A DNA stretch of 16,292 nucleotides, taken from Deltaproteobacteria bacterium. GTDB taxonomy: Bacteria; UBA10199; SPLOWO2-01-44-7. Position 1 is the first letter of the stretch; each line of letters opens with the position of its first letter. This document shows, piece by piece, positions 1 through 7,212 of this stretch. The DNA lies in contig JACQMB010000114.1 of assembly GCA_016203765.1 (NCBI GenBank), forward strand, positions 1 to 16,292, written 5' to 3'. Made by a program: the position numbers and the translations under genes. The notes under the pieces were generated by a model. That model worked only from the letters and a program-made list of their open reading frames with translations, was not told where the DNA came from and did not search any database.

Positions 1-311
1 ATCCCCTGGGTCAGGGCGTTGAAATCCCTCAACTGCGTCCCATGGTTGGTCCAGACAAAGCGGCGATACTCATCGATGGCGCCGGTCAGCCCCACCAGCA
101 ATTCGATATCGGCCCCCTCCCCTTCCATCAAGCTCAAGACATCCATCCCGTTGATAAAAATCCGGCCCTCTTCATAGGTATATTCTTCGTTGGGGGAACG
201 CCTGAAGGTCAGCCGAAAATCAGCTGGCGGAGTTTGATGGGAACCGGCCCGGTTTGAAAAGAGTTGCTTTAAGCGAATGCGGCTCTGGCGAATCTTGGGA
301 AAATCGGTCAT
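1..311 (-). CDS. Hypothetical protein, N-terminal part (cut by window edge)
   Basis: Only the first 103 or so residues are present; the gene continues past the left edge. The reading frame is open from an ATG at 311-309. Read on the minus strand, that ATG is preceded by a good Shine-Dalgarno (AAGGAGGGG) about 12 nt upstream, and I chose this start on that basis. The protein begins MTDFPKIRQSRIRLKQLF and continues with a charged, soluble-looking stretch containing INGMDVLSLMEG. I see no signal peptide, membrane segment or motif I can assign. It lies 19 bp downstream of the gene at 331-708 on the same strand, so the two are probably co-transcribed. The function is unknown to me. Coding status is well supported by the RBS and uninterrupted frame. 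Confidence 0.7.
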   Translation of the reverse strand, partial: MTDFPKIRQSRIRLKQLFSNRAGSHQTPPADFRLTFRRSPNEEYTYEEGRIFINGMDVLSLMEGEGADIELLVGLTGAIDEYRRFVWTNHGTQLRDFNALTQG

Positions 312-330
312 AGCTAAAAAACGCCCCTCC

Positions 331-708
331 TTATTTGTTATCGGCGAGGAGAGACCCCAAAGTTGCTTCGTAGGCCTTTAAAAAGGGGATGGCCCTTTCA
401 TCAGCGCCTAAAACCCGTTTAAACCCCTCTAAAACCTCTTTTTGGGCCGCGGAGAGCTGTAGATTGCGGATATTGCGGCCCTTAAAAAAAATCTCCCGCT
501 TGGCACGATCAAAATGGATGGAGGCAACCTCCCGGCCGAAAATAAACGTATAGGTTAGTCGCTCCTTGTAAACGGCCAAAAGACTGTCTGCGGGATGTCT
601 TGTTTCACCCCGGACCGGCCGGCTTTTGCCACCCATCAGGCGCCATAAATCGAGGGGAGATTTAGATATTTCCGACGCGGGGGTGAGAGGTTGTTTGTTT
701 TTCTCCAT
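331..708 (-). CDS. Hypothetical protein, 125 residues
   Basis: This is a small soluble-looking protein with no family I recognise. The frame could extend upstream to a TTG at 720. I prefer the ATG at 708-706 (MEKNKQPLTPAS) because GAGG sits about 6 nt before it and because this leaves room for the divergent gene. The N-terminal 20 residues look disordered. The middle has alternating hydrophobic strands (LTYTFIFGREVASIHFD, then KREIFFKGRNIRNLQL), and the C-terminus is helical (QKEVLEGFKRVLGADER). There is no signal peptide or transmembrane segment. It is probably the first gene of a minus-strand operon with the partial gene at 1-311. It is divergent from the alkyltransferase gene, with 87 bp between start codons. 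I do not assign a function. Confidence 0.65.
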   Translation of the reverse strand: MEKNKQPLTPASEISKSPLDLWRLMGGKSRPVRGETRHPADSLLAVYKERLTYTFIFGREVASIHFDRAKREIFFKGRNIRNLQLSAAQKEVLEGFKRVLGADERAIPFLKAYEATLGSLLADNK

Positions 709-795
709 ATCCACCCTCAATGTACTGCAGAAACCGTGCCAACTCCCTGCTTGACGGCCAGCTTTAAAAATATATGGATTTCAATAGGTTATAAA

Positions 796-1146
796 ATGAA
801 GTCTGCGGCCAAACCAAAAAATTTCAAACAACCCTCTCTCACTATGAGAAAAAGCGTCAAAATTTTGACACCAACCGGAACCCCCTTCCAAATGGCGGTT
901 TGGCGGGCCATCCGGCTGATCCCTTATGGCCAGACACGGTCCTATCAATGGATCGCCAAAAAGATCGGCAATCCCAAGGCGGTTCGGGCCGTGGGCCAGG
1001 CCTGCGGGGCCAACCCCACCCCCATTTTGGTCCCCTGCCACCGGGTGGTGGGCTCCGGAGGCCGGCTGGGCGGTTTTAGCCGCGGCCTCCGCCTGAAGCG
1101 TCAACTCCTAAGACTTGAAAGACAAAACGGAAATCGGTTAAAATAA
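796..1146 (+). CDS. ogt: Methylated-DNA--protein-cysteine S-methyltransferase, minimal DNA-binding-domain form (116 aa)
   Basis: This enzyme removes alkyl groups from O6-alkylguanine in DNA, transferring them irreversibly to its own cysteine. The family signature is clear: PTPILVPCHRVV with the acceptor Cys at about residue 81, a helix-turn-helix upstream (PYGQTRSYQWIAKKIG, then AVRAVGQACGANP with the conserved Asn), and the downstream LLRLE glutamate of the active-site network. It lacks the N-terminal domain of full-length Ada-C/Ogt proteins, so it resembles the short stand-alone forms. Cys is present, so it is not an ATL protein with Trp replacing Cys. I chose the ATG at 796 because an AGG lies about 8 nt upstream and longer starts would run into the divergent gene. 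An ATG at 844 would still keep the domain. It is the first gene of the six-gene plus-strand operon. Confidence 0.85.
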   Translation: MKSAAKPKNFKQPSLTMRKSVKILTPTGTPFQMAVWRAIRLIPYGQTRSYQWIAKKIGNPKAVRAVGQACGANPTPILVPCHRVVGSGGRLGGFSRGLRLKRQLLRLERQNGNRLK

Positions 1147-1152
1147 GAACAG

Positions 1153-1518
1153 GTGATATTCCTTAAAAGCTATTTCGTTGCCACCACCGGTCAGACCGAT
1201 ATCATCCCCATTATTCACGATGTCCGTTTTGCCATCCGCGATTCGCAGTTGAAAGAAGGGCTGGTGACCGTTACCCTTCCCGACGAGCAGGCCGCACTGG
1301 TGGTGGCGGCCCAAGTGAACAAAGAAAATCTCCCCAACCCCCAGCGCTCCCTCTCTCTTCCCTTCAAAAACGGGGAGCTGGTTTTGGAACCCAAACAGAT
1401 GATTTTTCTGATTGACGAAAACAGTGACGCCAAACGGCGCGAGTTTTTTGTGCAGGTGATGGGGGAAAAACCCGCGGCGGCCACGACGCGGGGAACGCCC
1501 CCCAGGAGACCCCGATGA
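1153..1518 (+). CDS. YjbQ/UPF0047-like protein, degenerate
   Basis: The sequence follows the YjbQ (UPF0047) pattern. An N-terminal strand with TTGQTDIIPIIHDVRFAI is followed by LKEGLVTVTLP. Later come LSLPFKNGELVLEPKQMIFL and the RREFFVQVMGE ending, which match the family's P-x-x-x-G-x-L-x-L...Q-x-I...R-x-x-x-V-x-V-x-G block. The family's hallmark HTTA after the VxVP strand is replaced by DEQA, and the usual stretch between the halves is shortened. Any catalytic or metal-binding role is therefore doubtful. The C-terminal 15 residues (AAATTRGTPPRRPR) are low complexity. The start is a GTG 6 bp after the preceding stop, in the same frame, with no convincing RBS, so translation is probably coupled. 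The stop overlaps the phoH start as ATGA. Family assignment is from pattern memory and moderately sure. Confidence 0.6.
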   Translation: MIFLKSYFVATTGQTDIIPIIHDVRFAIRDSQLKEGLVTVTLPDEQAALVVAAQVNKENLPNPQRSLSLPFKNGELVLEPKQMIFLIDENSDAKRREFFVQVMGEKPAAATTRGTPPRRPR

Positions 1519-2492
1519 CCAAAAAAAATCTGAACACCAAAGTGATCCGTCTGGATTTTGAAGACAACAAGGCGGTGCGCGATCTGTTCGGCGCAACCGA
1601 CACCCATCTCAAGTCGATCGAAAAATCGCTGGGGGTCGATATCCATGTCCGCGGCCCCCATGTCCGCATCGAAGGGGAGCCGAGCGATGTCCGAGTGGGG
1701 GAAAAGGTCCTCAACGAACTTTATCAGATGATCCGCAAGGGCTACCCGATCATGGGGAGCGACATCGAACAGGCGATCAAAATTTTAACGCGCAACTCCC
1801 AGGCCAGCCTGGAGAGCATCTTTTTGGATACCATCTTCATTCCGGCGCGCAAAAAGGCGATCACCCCCCGCTCGCCCGCGCAGAAAACCTACATCGACGC
1901 CATCCGAAACAACGATTTGGTTTTTGGCATCGGGCCGGCGGGAACGGGCAAGACCTACCTCGCCGTGGCCGTTGCCGTGGCTTCCTTTCTCAAAAAGGAA
2001 TATCGAAAATTGATTTTATGCCGTCCCGCGGTGGAGGCCGGCGAGAGGCTCGGTTTTTTGCCCGGCGACATCCAGGAAAAAATCGATCCCTACCTGCGGC
2101 CCTTGTACGACGCCCTCTACGACATGCTGGATCCCTCCCAGGTACAAAGGATGATCGAAAATGACGAAATTGAAATCGCCCCCCTGGCCTTCATGCGGGG
2201 GCGTACCCTCCATCACTCCTTCGTGATTCTCGATGAGGCCCAAAATTGCACCCCCATGCAGATGAAGATGTGCCTCACCCGGCTGGGGGTCGACTCCAAA
2301 ATGGTGGTCACCGGCGACGTCACACAAATTGACTTGCCAGAGGGGCAGGTTTCCGGTTTACTCGAGGCCATGCGGATTTTGGATGACATCGAGGGGATCG
2401 CCATGCATCAATTCAGCGAAGTCGACGTGGTCCGGCACCCCCTGGTCCGCCGCCTGGTCAAGGCTTACGAAAAAAACAACGGGGAAAATTAA
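1515..2492 (+). CDS. phoH: PhoH-family ATPase (YbeZ-like)
   Basis: This is a cytoplasmic P-loop ATPase of the PhoH/YbeZ family, 325 residues, a normal length. The N-terminal region (residues about 10-75) has the KH-like character usual for YbeZ (LGVDIHVRGPHVRIEGEP). The Walker A motif is GPAGTGKT at residues 140-147 and Walker B is VILDEAQN at 237-244. The conserved GDVTQIDLP segment follows, and an RP-x-VEAGERLGFLPGD block lies between them. The family works with YbeY in ribosome maturation and RNA handling, and the ybeY gene is two places downstream. Start: ATG overlapping the upstream stop by 4 bp, with CAGGAG about 6 nt before it. The stop codon directly abuts the pgpH start. Confidence 0.95.
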   Translation: MTKKNLNTKVIRLDFEDNKAVRDLFGATDTHLKSIEKSLGVDIHVRGPHVRIEGEPSDVRVGEKVLNELYQMIRKGYPIMGSDIEQAIKILTRNSQASLESIFLDTIFIPARKKAITPRSPAQKTYIDAIRNNDLVFGIGPAGTGKTYLAVAVAVASFLKKEYRKLILCRPAVEAGERLGFLPGDIQEKIDPYLRPLYDALYDMLDPSQVQRMIENDEIEIAPLAFMRGRTLHHSFVILDEAQNCTPMQMKMCLTRLGVDSKMVVTGDVTQIDLPEGQVSGLLEAMRILDDIEGIAMHQFSEVDVVRHPLVRRLVKAYEKNNGEN

Positions 2493-4580
2493 ATGAAGTT
2501 CTCTCTGGAGGCCTTCAAGGATTCGCCGGCCGCCGGCTGGGCCGGCTTTGCTCTCTTTTGCATCGCCATCACCTGGCTGACCAGTTTTTCGGTCAGCAGT
2601 TTTCCGGAAAAAATCGATGAGGGGACGGTGTTAAGACAGGATATCCGGGCCGACCGCCGCATCCAAATCGTCAACGAGGAAGAAACCAAACAGGATCGCG
2701 AAAAGGCGGCCGAGAGCGTCCTGCCGGTCTTTGATTTCGACGAATCGATCCCCGAGGAGGTCCCCCCGCGTCTCCACTCCATCCTCTCACGACCCATTGT
2801 CTCCGATCCCGCCAACCTGAAACCCTATAAAGACAAGGGGGTCGTCCTGCAACGCATCCGGCCGCTGGAGGAAACGGCGACGGAAAAGGAATTGGTCATC
2901 AAGGATATCTCCAAAATTTTGTCGGTCGAAGAGGCGCAAAAAAGGGTCTACCCCGTTTTTCAAAAGTGGATCGTTCCCAACACAACCTATAATCTAAAAG
3001 AAACGGAACAAAGAAAAGAGGCGGCGATCCGGGCAGTCAAGGAAAAAACCATCACCTATCAGCCGGGCGATTACATCCTGCGCGGCGGCACCAAGCTGGA
3101 ACCCAAAGACGTGGGCTTGCTGGAAAGGGTGAAAAAGGCCAGGGGCCTGGAAAATCGTCCGATCCGTTTTTTGGGCACTTTTCTGTTTGTTGCCCTGGCC
3201 CTGGGGGCCACCTTTTATTTTTCCGAACGCTTCATCAAACGTTTTCTCCCCAAACGAAAAGACTACATCTTGATGGGGCTGACCGTCGTTTTGATTTTGT
3301 TTATGCTGCGCGGCGGCCTGATCCTGTCCGGCGTGATGCACGAGGCCTTCTTTTACGACCTCCCGCAGGCCGCCCTCTACTACGGCATCCCCATTGCGGG
3401 CGGGGTGATGCTAGTCCGGATGTTTTTGACCGCCGAGGTCTCGCTGATTTTAGCGGTGATTTTAAGTCTGCTGGCCGGCCTCACCGTGGGGAGCGACGTT
3501 AATTATACCACTTATTGCTTAATCAGCGGGATTGCCGCCAGCTCGGCCATCGCCAAGGCGACCCACCGGACCGCCATCATCAAGGCCGGCATCCTGACGG
3601 GGCTGGCCAGCGCGGCGGCCGTGCTCGGTATTTTGCTGATTCGCCTCGCCGCCGTCGAGGGACCTTTTCAATGGTCCTTGGTCGGTCTCCATCTCGGTTT
3701 CGCCTTTCTGGGGGGGATTTTGGCCTCCATCTTCGCCTTTGTCGCCACGCCGGTTTTTGAGACGGTTTTGGGATACGCCAGCGACGTCAAACTTTTGGAA
3801 TTGTCTAATTTAAACCATCCGCTCTTGCGCGAACTGATCGTGCGGGCGCCGGGGACCTATCATCACTCCCACATCGTGGGGGTGCTGGCCGAGGCGGCGG
3901 CCGAGGCCATCGGCGCCAATTCCCTTTTGGCCAAGGTGGGGGCCTACTATCACGACATCGGCAAGATGAAAAAACCCTCCTACTTTACCGAAAACATCGC
4001 CGGGCGCTCCCGTCATGAAGGCCTTTCCCCCCACATGTCGGCTCTGATTGTCGCTTCCCATGTCAAGGAGGGGATGGCGATGGCCAAGACCCACAAACTC
4101 CCCCAACGGGTCATCGACATGATTCCACAGCATCACGGCACCAAACAGATCGGGATTTTTTATGAAATGGCCAAGGAGCGGGCCGATCCGAACAAACCGT
4201 CGATCGAAGAAAAAGATTTCCGTTATCCGGGCCCCAAGCCGCAGACCAAGGAGGCCGGCATCCTGATGCTGGCCGACGGGGTGGAGGCCTCCGTCCGTTC
4301 CCTGAAGGAAAAAACGCCGATGCGGATTCAAAAAACGGCCGAGGAGATGATCGACAAAAGTTTTGCTGAGGCCCAGCTGGACGAATGCGACTTGACACTC
4401 AAGGATCTGCATGCCATTGGCAAAGCCTTTACGAGGATTTTGACCGCGTTGCACCACCAACGCATTGCCTATGGGGAAGATAAACCTGATGCAAAAGCAT
4501 CCAAGGCGCCGCCTGCAACAGCCGAGGCTCCAAAAGTCAGCCAGGCGACTGTGCACAAACTTAAATTTCCGAAGGGGTGA
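2493..4580 (+). CDS. pgpH: PgpH-type 7TM receptor with intracellular HD domain (cyclic-di-AMP phosphodiesterase family)
   Basis: This is an inner-membrane protein of 695 residues with the PgpH/YqfF architecture. It has one N-terminal membrane helix (about 15-36) and an extracytoplasmic 7TMR-HDED domain (about 40-215, including the PGDYILRGG strand). A block of about seven helices follows (about 222-430), then a cytoplasmic HD phosphohydrolase domain. The HD signature is intact: HHSH at about 457-460 and HDIGK beginning at H487, followed by the family's PSYFTEN. In characterised members this domain hydrolyses c-di-AMP to pApA. The last 35 residues are a low-complexity Ala/Lys/Pro tail whose DNA also encodes the YbeY N-terminus. 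The start abuts the phoH stop. No diadenylate cyclase gene lies in the window, so c-di-AMP use by this organism is inferred from the family. Confidence 0.93.
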   Translation: MKFSLEAFKDSPAAGWAGFALFCIAITWLTSFSVSSFPEKIDEGTVLRQDIRADRRIQIVNEEETKQDREKAAESVLPVFDFDESIPEEVPPRLHSILSRPIVSDPANLKPYKDKGVVLQRIRPLEETATEKELVIKDISKILSVEEAQKRVYPVFQKWIVPNTTYNLKETEQRKEAAIRAVKEKTITYQPGDYILRGGTKLEPKDVGLLERVKKARGLENRPIRFLGTFLFVALALGATFYFSERFIKRFLPKRKDYILMGLTVVLILFMLRGGLILSGVMHEAFFYDLPQAALYYGIPIAGGVMLVRMFLTAEVSLILAVILSLLAGLTVGSDVNYTTYCLISGIAASSAIAKATHRTAIIKAGILTGLASAAAVLGILLIRLAAVEGPFQWSLVGLHLGFAFLGGILASIFAFVATPVFETVLGYASDVKLLELSNLNHPLLRELIVRAPGTYHHSHIVGVLAEAAAEAIGANSLLAKVGAYYHDIGKMKKPSYFTENIAGRSRHEGLSPHMSALIVASHVKEGMAMAKTHKLPQRVIDMIPQHHGTKQIGIFYEMAKERADPNKPSIEEKDFRYPGPKPQTKEAGILMLADGVEASVRSLKEKTPMRIQKTAEEMIDKSFAEAQLDECDLTLKDLHAIGKAFTRILTALHHQRIAYGEDKPDAKASKAPPATAEAPKVSQATVHKLKFPKG

Positions 4581-4890
4581 AATCAATTTTCTCCTGACCA
4601 CCGACTGCGAAATTCTAAAATTAAATCGGCGCTTCTTCGCTGAAAATCGACCGACCGACGTGATCACTTTTGCAAGCACGAGGAAGCGGATACCTCGTGA
4701 AATCGATATCGCCATCTCGCTGGATCAGGCCGCACGGCAGGCGAACGCCCGAGGTCTTCGCCTGTTCGAAGAGACCGCCCTCCTGATGTGCCACGGCTTG
4801 CTGCATGCCGGTGGTTTGGACGACCGAACGGAAAAAGGATGGCTGGCGATGCGCCAGGCCGAATTTGCATCCTTGGCAAAAACCCTTTGA
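4489..4890 (+). CDS. ybeY: Endoribonuclease YbeY (rRNA maturation factor), variant zinc site
   Basis: YbeY is a metal-dependent endoribonuclease needed for 16S rRNA 3'-end maturation and ribosome quality control. The family core is visible: NFLLTTDCEILKLNRRFF, then RPTDVITFAS (canonical TDVLSFP), DIAISLDQA, and the metal-binding helix CHGLLHAGGLDD. The canonical motif is HGxLHxxGxDH; here H102 and H106 are present but the third ligand is Asp112. I chose ATG 4489 because GGGGAAGA lies 8 nt upstream. ATG 4471 and TTG 4465 are alternatives and would make the N-terminus look slightly more family-like. Any of these overlaps the end of pgpH by at least 92 bp in another frame. At 133 residues it is slightly short for the family. 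The stop codon abuts the GTG of lnt. Confidence 0.88.
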   Translation: MQKHPRRRLQQPRLQKSARRLCTNLNFRRGEINFLLTTDCEILKLNRRFFAENRPTDVITFASTRKRIPREIDIAISLDQAARQANARGLRLFEETALLMCHGLLHAGGLDDRTEKGWLAMRQAEFASLAKTL

Positions 4891-6426
4891 GTGACATATA
4901 GTGCTCGGCGCCTTATGTCCCTTTTGTCCGGCATACTGATTGCCCTTTCATTCCCGAATGTCTTTTTCGGCTGGAAGCTCCCGAACTTGGGATTTTTGGC
5001 CTGGTTTGGCCTGATTCCTCTCATTCTTGCGCTTCAAAAATCGACGCCGCGCCGGGCTTTTTGGCTCGGTTTTTTCACGGCGACCATTTTCTTTTTGATC
5101 GGCTACTATTGGATTTACGTCGCGTTACACGATTATGGCGAAATCTCCGTTGTCTCCAGTCTGCTGACCACAGTTTTGCTGGCCTCGGTCATGGCGCTTT
5201 ACATCGGCCTGGCTTGTTTTCTGGCGGTTTGGTTTGCCTCCAAAGACAAAGCGGGCGGCCTGTTGCTCTGGTTACCAATTTTTTGGACCCTGACAGAATT
5301 CGCCCGCACCTACATCCCTTTCGGCGGTTTTCCCTGGGCCCATCTGGCCATTTCGCAAAGCAACTACACACCGCTGATTCAGATCGCCGACCTGACCGGC
5401 TACTACGGCGTGGTTTTTCTGTTGGTCTGGTTCAACGTTTGGGCGGCGGAGAGTTTGAAGAAATTTTCCAGGCCCAAAACGATGGTCACCGCCGTTTTAC
5501 TCTTACTGGTTTTGAGTTACGGTTTTTACAAAAATTATGCCGTGCGGCAAGCTGTGGCCGGCGCCCCCACGCTGAAAGTCGGTTTGATCCAGCCCAACAT
5601 CTCGCAAACGGAAAAGTGGGTGGAGGCCTTCCTGTCCAAACACCGAAAGGTTTTTGAAACGATGGCGGCCGGCCTGCAAGCTAACGTGGATCTGATCATC
5701 TGGCCGGAGACCGGCTGGTTTGAAACCCTTTGGGTGGGTGCTCAAAAAATTAATCCCGAAAAAATCGGCGTGACCCTCCAGCGCGAGGAGGGAAAACCGT
5801 TTACCCTCCTGGGCCTCAGCTTCTCCACCTTGAAGGAACACCGGGAGCGCTATTACAACAGCGCCGCATTGATCGACGCCGACGGGCGGATCTGGGGAAA
5901 ATACCACAAGGTGCGGCTGGTCCCCTTCGGCGAATATGTCCCGCTTAAAAAGATTTTTTCCTCTTTAAAACCGGTGGCGGCGATCGGCGATTTTGAGCGG
6001 GGGGATGGCTGGACCCCGCTGACTTTGGGCTATTGGAAAATCGCCCCCCTGATTTGTTATGAAGATATTTTTCCGCAGGCCTCGCGCGCCATGGTCCGCA
6101 ACGGGGCCCATCTTTTAATCAACATCACCAACGACGCCTGGTACGGCTTTACCTCCGCGGCCTATCAACATTTGGCCCTGGCGCAGTTTCGCGCCGTAGA
6201 GACCCGGCGCGCCATGGTCCGCGCCACCAACACCGGCATGACCGCCGTGATCGACCCATCCGGGCGGGTTGTCAACCAGGCCCCCTGGTTTGAACAAAGC
6301 GTGATCGTCCACCGCGTGCCGTTGTTGTCGGGGCAAACGGTGTACACAAAGCTGGGGAATTGGTTTGCGGGGGGGTGTTTGCTTCTGGTGCTAAGAACAC
6401 TCCTCCTCCGGAAAAAGAGCAACTGA
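4891..6426 (+). CDS. lnt: Apolipoprotein N-acyltransferase
   Basis: Lnt performs the last step of lipoprotein maturation in the inner membrane, transferring an acyl chain from phospholipid to the N-terminal cysteine of diacylated apolipoproteins. The 511-residue protein has the expected layout: about six to seven N-terminal membrane helices (residues 10-220), a periplasmic nitrilase-fold domain (about 225-480), and a final membrane helix (about 485-505). The catalytic triad is visible: E273 in WPETGW, K340 in YHKVRLVPFGEYVPL and C389 in PLICYEDIFP. The GTG at 4891 directly follows the ybeY stop; ATG 4915 is an in-frame alternative and would also precede the first helix. Neither has a clear RBS, consistent with translational coupling at the end of the operon. 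It converges on the HicA-like gene with a 1-bp gap. Confidence 0.95.
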   Translation: MTYSARRLMSLLSGILIALSFPNVFFGWKLPNLGFLAWFGLIPLILALQKSTPRRAFWLGFFTATIFFLIGYYWIYVALHDYGEISVVSSLLTTVLLASVMALYIGLACFLAVWFASKDKAGGLLLWLPIFWTLTEFARTYIPFGGFPWAHLAISQSNYTPLIQIADLTGYYGVVFLLVWFNVWAAESLKKFSRPKTMVTAVLLLLVLSYGFYKNYAVRQAVAGAPTLKVGLIQPNISQTEKWVEAFLSKHRKVFETMAAGLQANVDLIIWPETGWFETLWVGAQKINPEKIGVTLQREEGKPFTLLGLSFSTLKEHRERYYNSAALIDADGRIWGKYHKVRLVPFGEYVPLKKIFSSLKPVAAIGDFERGDGWTPLTLGYWKIAPLICYEDIFPQASRAMVRNGAHLLINITNDAWYGFTSAAYQHLALAQFRAVETRRAMVRATNTGMTAVIDPSGRVVNQAPWFEQSVIVHRVPLLSGQTVYTKLGNWFAGGCLLLVLRTLLLRKKSN

Positions 6427-6427
6427 T

Positions 6428-6685
6428 TTAATGAATCGAATCCTCAAAAAATTCTTCAATGCTTATTTCAAAGCGACGAAGAATAGCCCTTAGCAATTGT
6501 TGGGGAATTTCACGATTCTTTTGATGCCTGCCGACACAATATTTGCGAAACTGTTCGGCATGAATTGTTTTGCCTTCTAGAACAAGTTCCGAACCCTTGC
6601 CGGGCCTCGCACTGATATGAAACCTTGTTTCTAAACGAGCAACAACCTGGTTAAGTCTTAAAGTGGGAAATCTAGGCGGCGACAT
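6428..6685 (-). CDS. HicA-like (YcfA family) putative toxin
   Basis: This 85-residue protein resembles HicA mRNA interferases, which have a small dsRBD-like fold. It starts PPRFPTLRLNQVVARLE, followed by a strand pair around RPGKGSELVLEG. It ends in the characteristic GRHQKNREIPQQLLRAILRRFEIS-type block (residues about 52-75) and IEEFFED tail. HicA normally carries a catalytic His in a G-S-H motif; here the equivalent is G-S-E, so nuclease activity is uncertain. I chose the ATG at 6685 rather than the longer TTG at 6706. It overlaps the HicB-like gene by 14 bp, with AAGAG about 8 nt upstream. This antitoxin-first order is the reverse of classical hicAB. Base composition is more AT-rich than neighbouring housekeeping genes, which suggests acquisition. 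Confidence 0.6.
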   Translation of the reverse strand: MSPPRFPTLRLNQVVARLETRFHISARPGKGSELVLEGKTIHAEQFRKYCVGRHQKNREIPQQLLRAILRRFEISIEEFFEDSIH

Positions 6686-7022
6686 CAGAAAGCTCTTTGA
6701 TAACAACGTTTCTTTCCAGCGGACGTCGGAGTTTTTTCTCTAATTCCTTAATCAGGGAAAACGGTTTGGCTTGATGCAATTTGTACCAATATTCAGCCGG
6801 GGCAGGATGAATAAAATTGATGTGATCCTTTTTGCATTCTTGCACTTGAGCCGCCATCATTTCCAAAAGATGAAGTGTGGCGTCTAATTTATCATCCCCG
6901 TCTTCAACAAGGTCGAGCTCCAAACAGTGGGCGATCCAGGTTTCATCCTCCTTGTCAAAGTAAACCAGGATATTAAGGGCTACCCCCCCCTCTTCCAATC
7001 TAAAAAGACTGTCCATATCCAT
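6672..7022 (-). CDS. HicB-like putative antitoxin
   Basis: This is a 116-residue protein. Residues about 14-60 follow the HicB partial RNase H-like fold: LNILVYFDKEDETWIAHCLE, LDLVEDGDD, then a helix LDATLHLLEMMAAQV. The C-terminal half (HPAPAEYWYKLHQAK onward) is not an obvious ribbon-helix-helix or HTH. If it regulates its own promoter, the DNA-binding part is therefore not the usual one. It precedes and overlaps the HicA-like gene, as expected for a toxin-antitoxin pair with coupled translation. ATG 7022 is preceded by AGGAG at a rather long distance (12 nt); a second in-frame ATG lies at 7016. Similar solo proteins exist that are not proven antitoxins, so the functional call rests on the neighbour. 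Confidence 0.6.
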   Translation of the reverse strand: MDMDSLFRLEEGGVALNILVYFDKEDETWIAHCLELDLVEDGDDKLDATLHLLEMMAAQVQECKKDHINFIHPAPAEYWYKLHQAKPFSLIKELEKKLRRPLERNVVIKELSDVAA

Positions 7023-7047
7023 AAACTTTGCCGTCTCCTAGAGCCAT

Positions 7048-7076
7048 ACTATACCTAGGATCAATAAAGAAGTCAG
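7048..7076 (-). promoter_or_regulatory. Sigma70-type promoter for the HicB/HicA-like pair
   Basis: On the minus strand the -35 CTGACT (7076-7071) and -10 TATAGT (7053-7048) are separated by exactly 17 nt; they match consensus at 4 and 5 of 6 positions. The predicted start near 7041 gives a leader of about 19 nt containing AGGAG (7039-7035) ahead of the ATG at 7022. Confidence 0.5.
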
Positions 7077-7113
7077 CTAAAAAGTAAAACCTTCGAGGAG
7101 CCAGTCCCCAACT

Positions 7114-7206
7114 CAAAGTGGTTTCAGAATTAAGTAATGTGTCCCCGGATTTTGTGGCCCCGACGCAAAGTGGTTTCAGAATTAAGTAATGTGTCCCCGG
7201 ATTTTG
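7114..7206. repeat. Two direct copies of a 41-bp repeat (REP/RAYT-associated type)
   Basis: Copies at 7114-7154 and 7166-7206 are identical over 41 bp and are separated by 11 bp, giving a 52-bp period. Each begins CAAAGTGGTTTCAGAATTAA and ends GTGTCCCCGGATTTTG. The motif with TAAGTA(A)TGTGTCCCCGGA resembles, from memory, the short sequences flanking REP-associated tyrosine transposase (IS200/Y1-type) genes in many bacteria. No transposase gene is present in the window. The repeat starts 91 bp upstream of the HicB-like start and ends 6 bp from the stop of the 483-residue gene, marking the edge between two AT-rich genes. Confidence 0.8.
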
Positions 7207-7212
7207 GTATGG

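Noticed and set aside
42..257. Open plus-strand frame of 71 codons at the left end
   Set aside because: It lies opposite the minus-strand gene at 1-311, which has a strong RBS and a better protein; no family resemblance.
751..778. Promoter for the alkyltransferase operon (TTGACG with TATGGA, 16-nt spacing)
   Set aside because: The -35 is good but the -10 matches only half of consensus; kept out of the feature list as too weak.
3810..4715. Long minus-strand open frame (301 codons) across pgpH and ybeY
   Set aside because: The plus-strand frames carry intact HD and YbeY motifs; the minus frame is a His/Gly/Arg-rich shadow typical of GC-rich DNA.
7114..7206. CRISPR array
   Set aside because: Only two repeats, an 11-bp spacer and no cas genes; the repeat ends resemble transposase-associated sequences instead.
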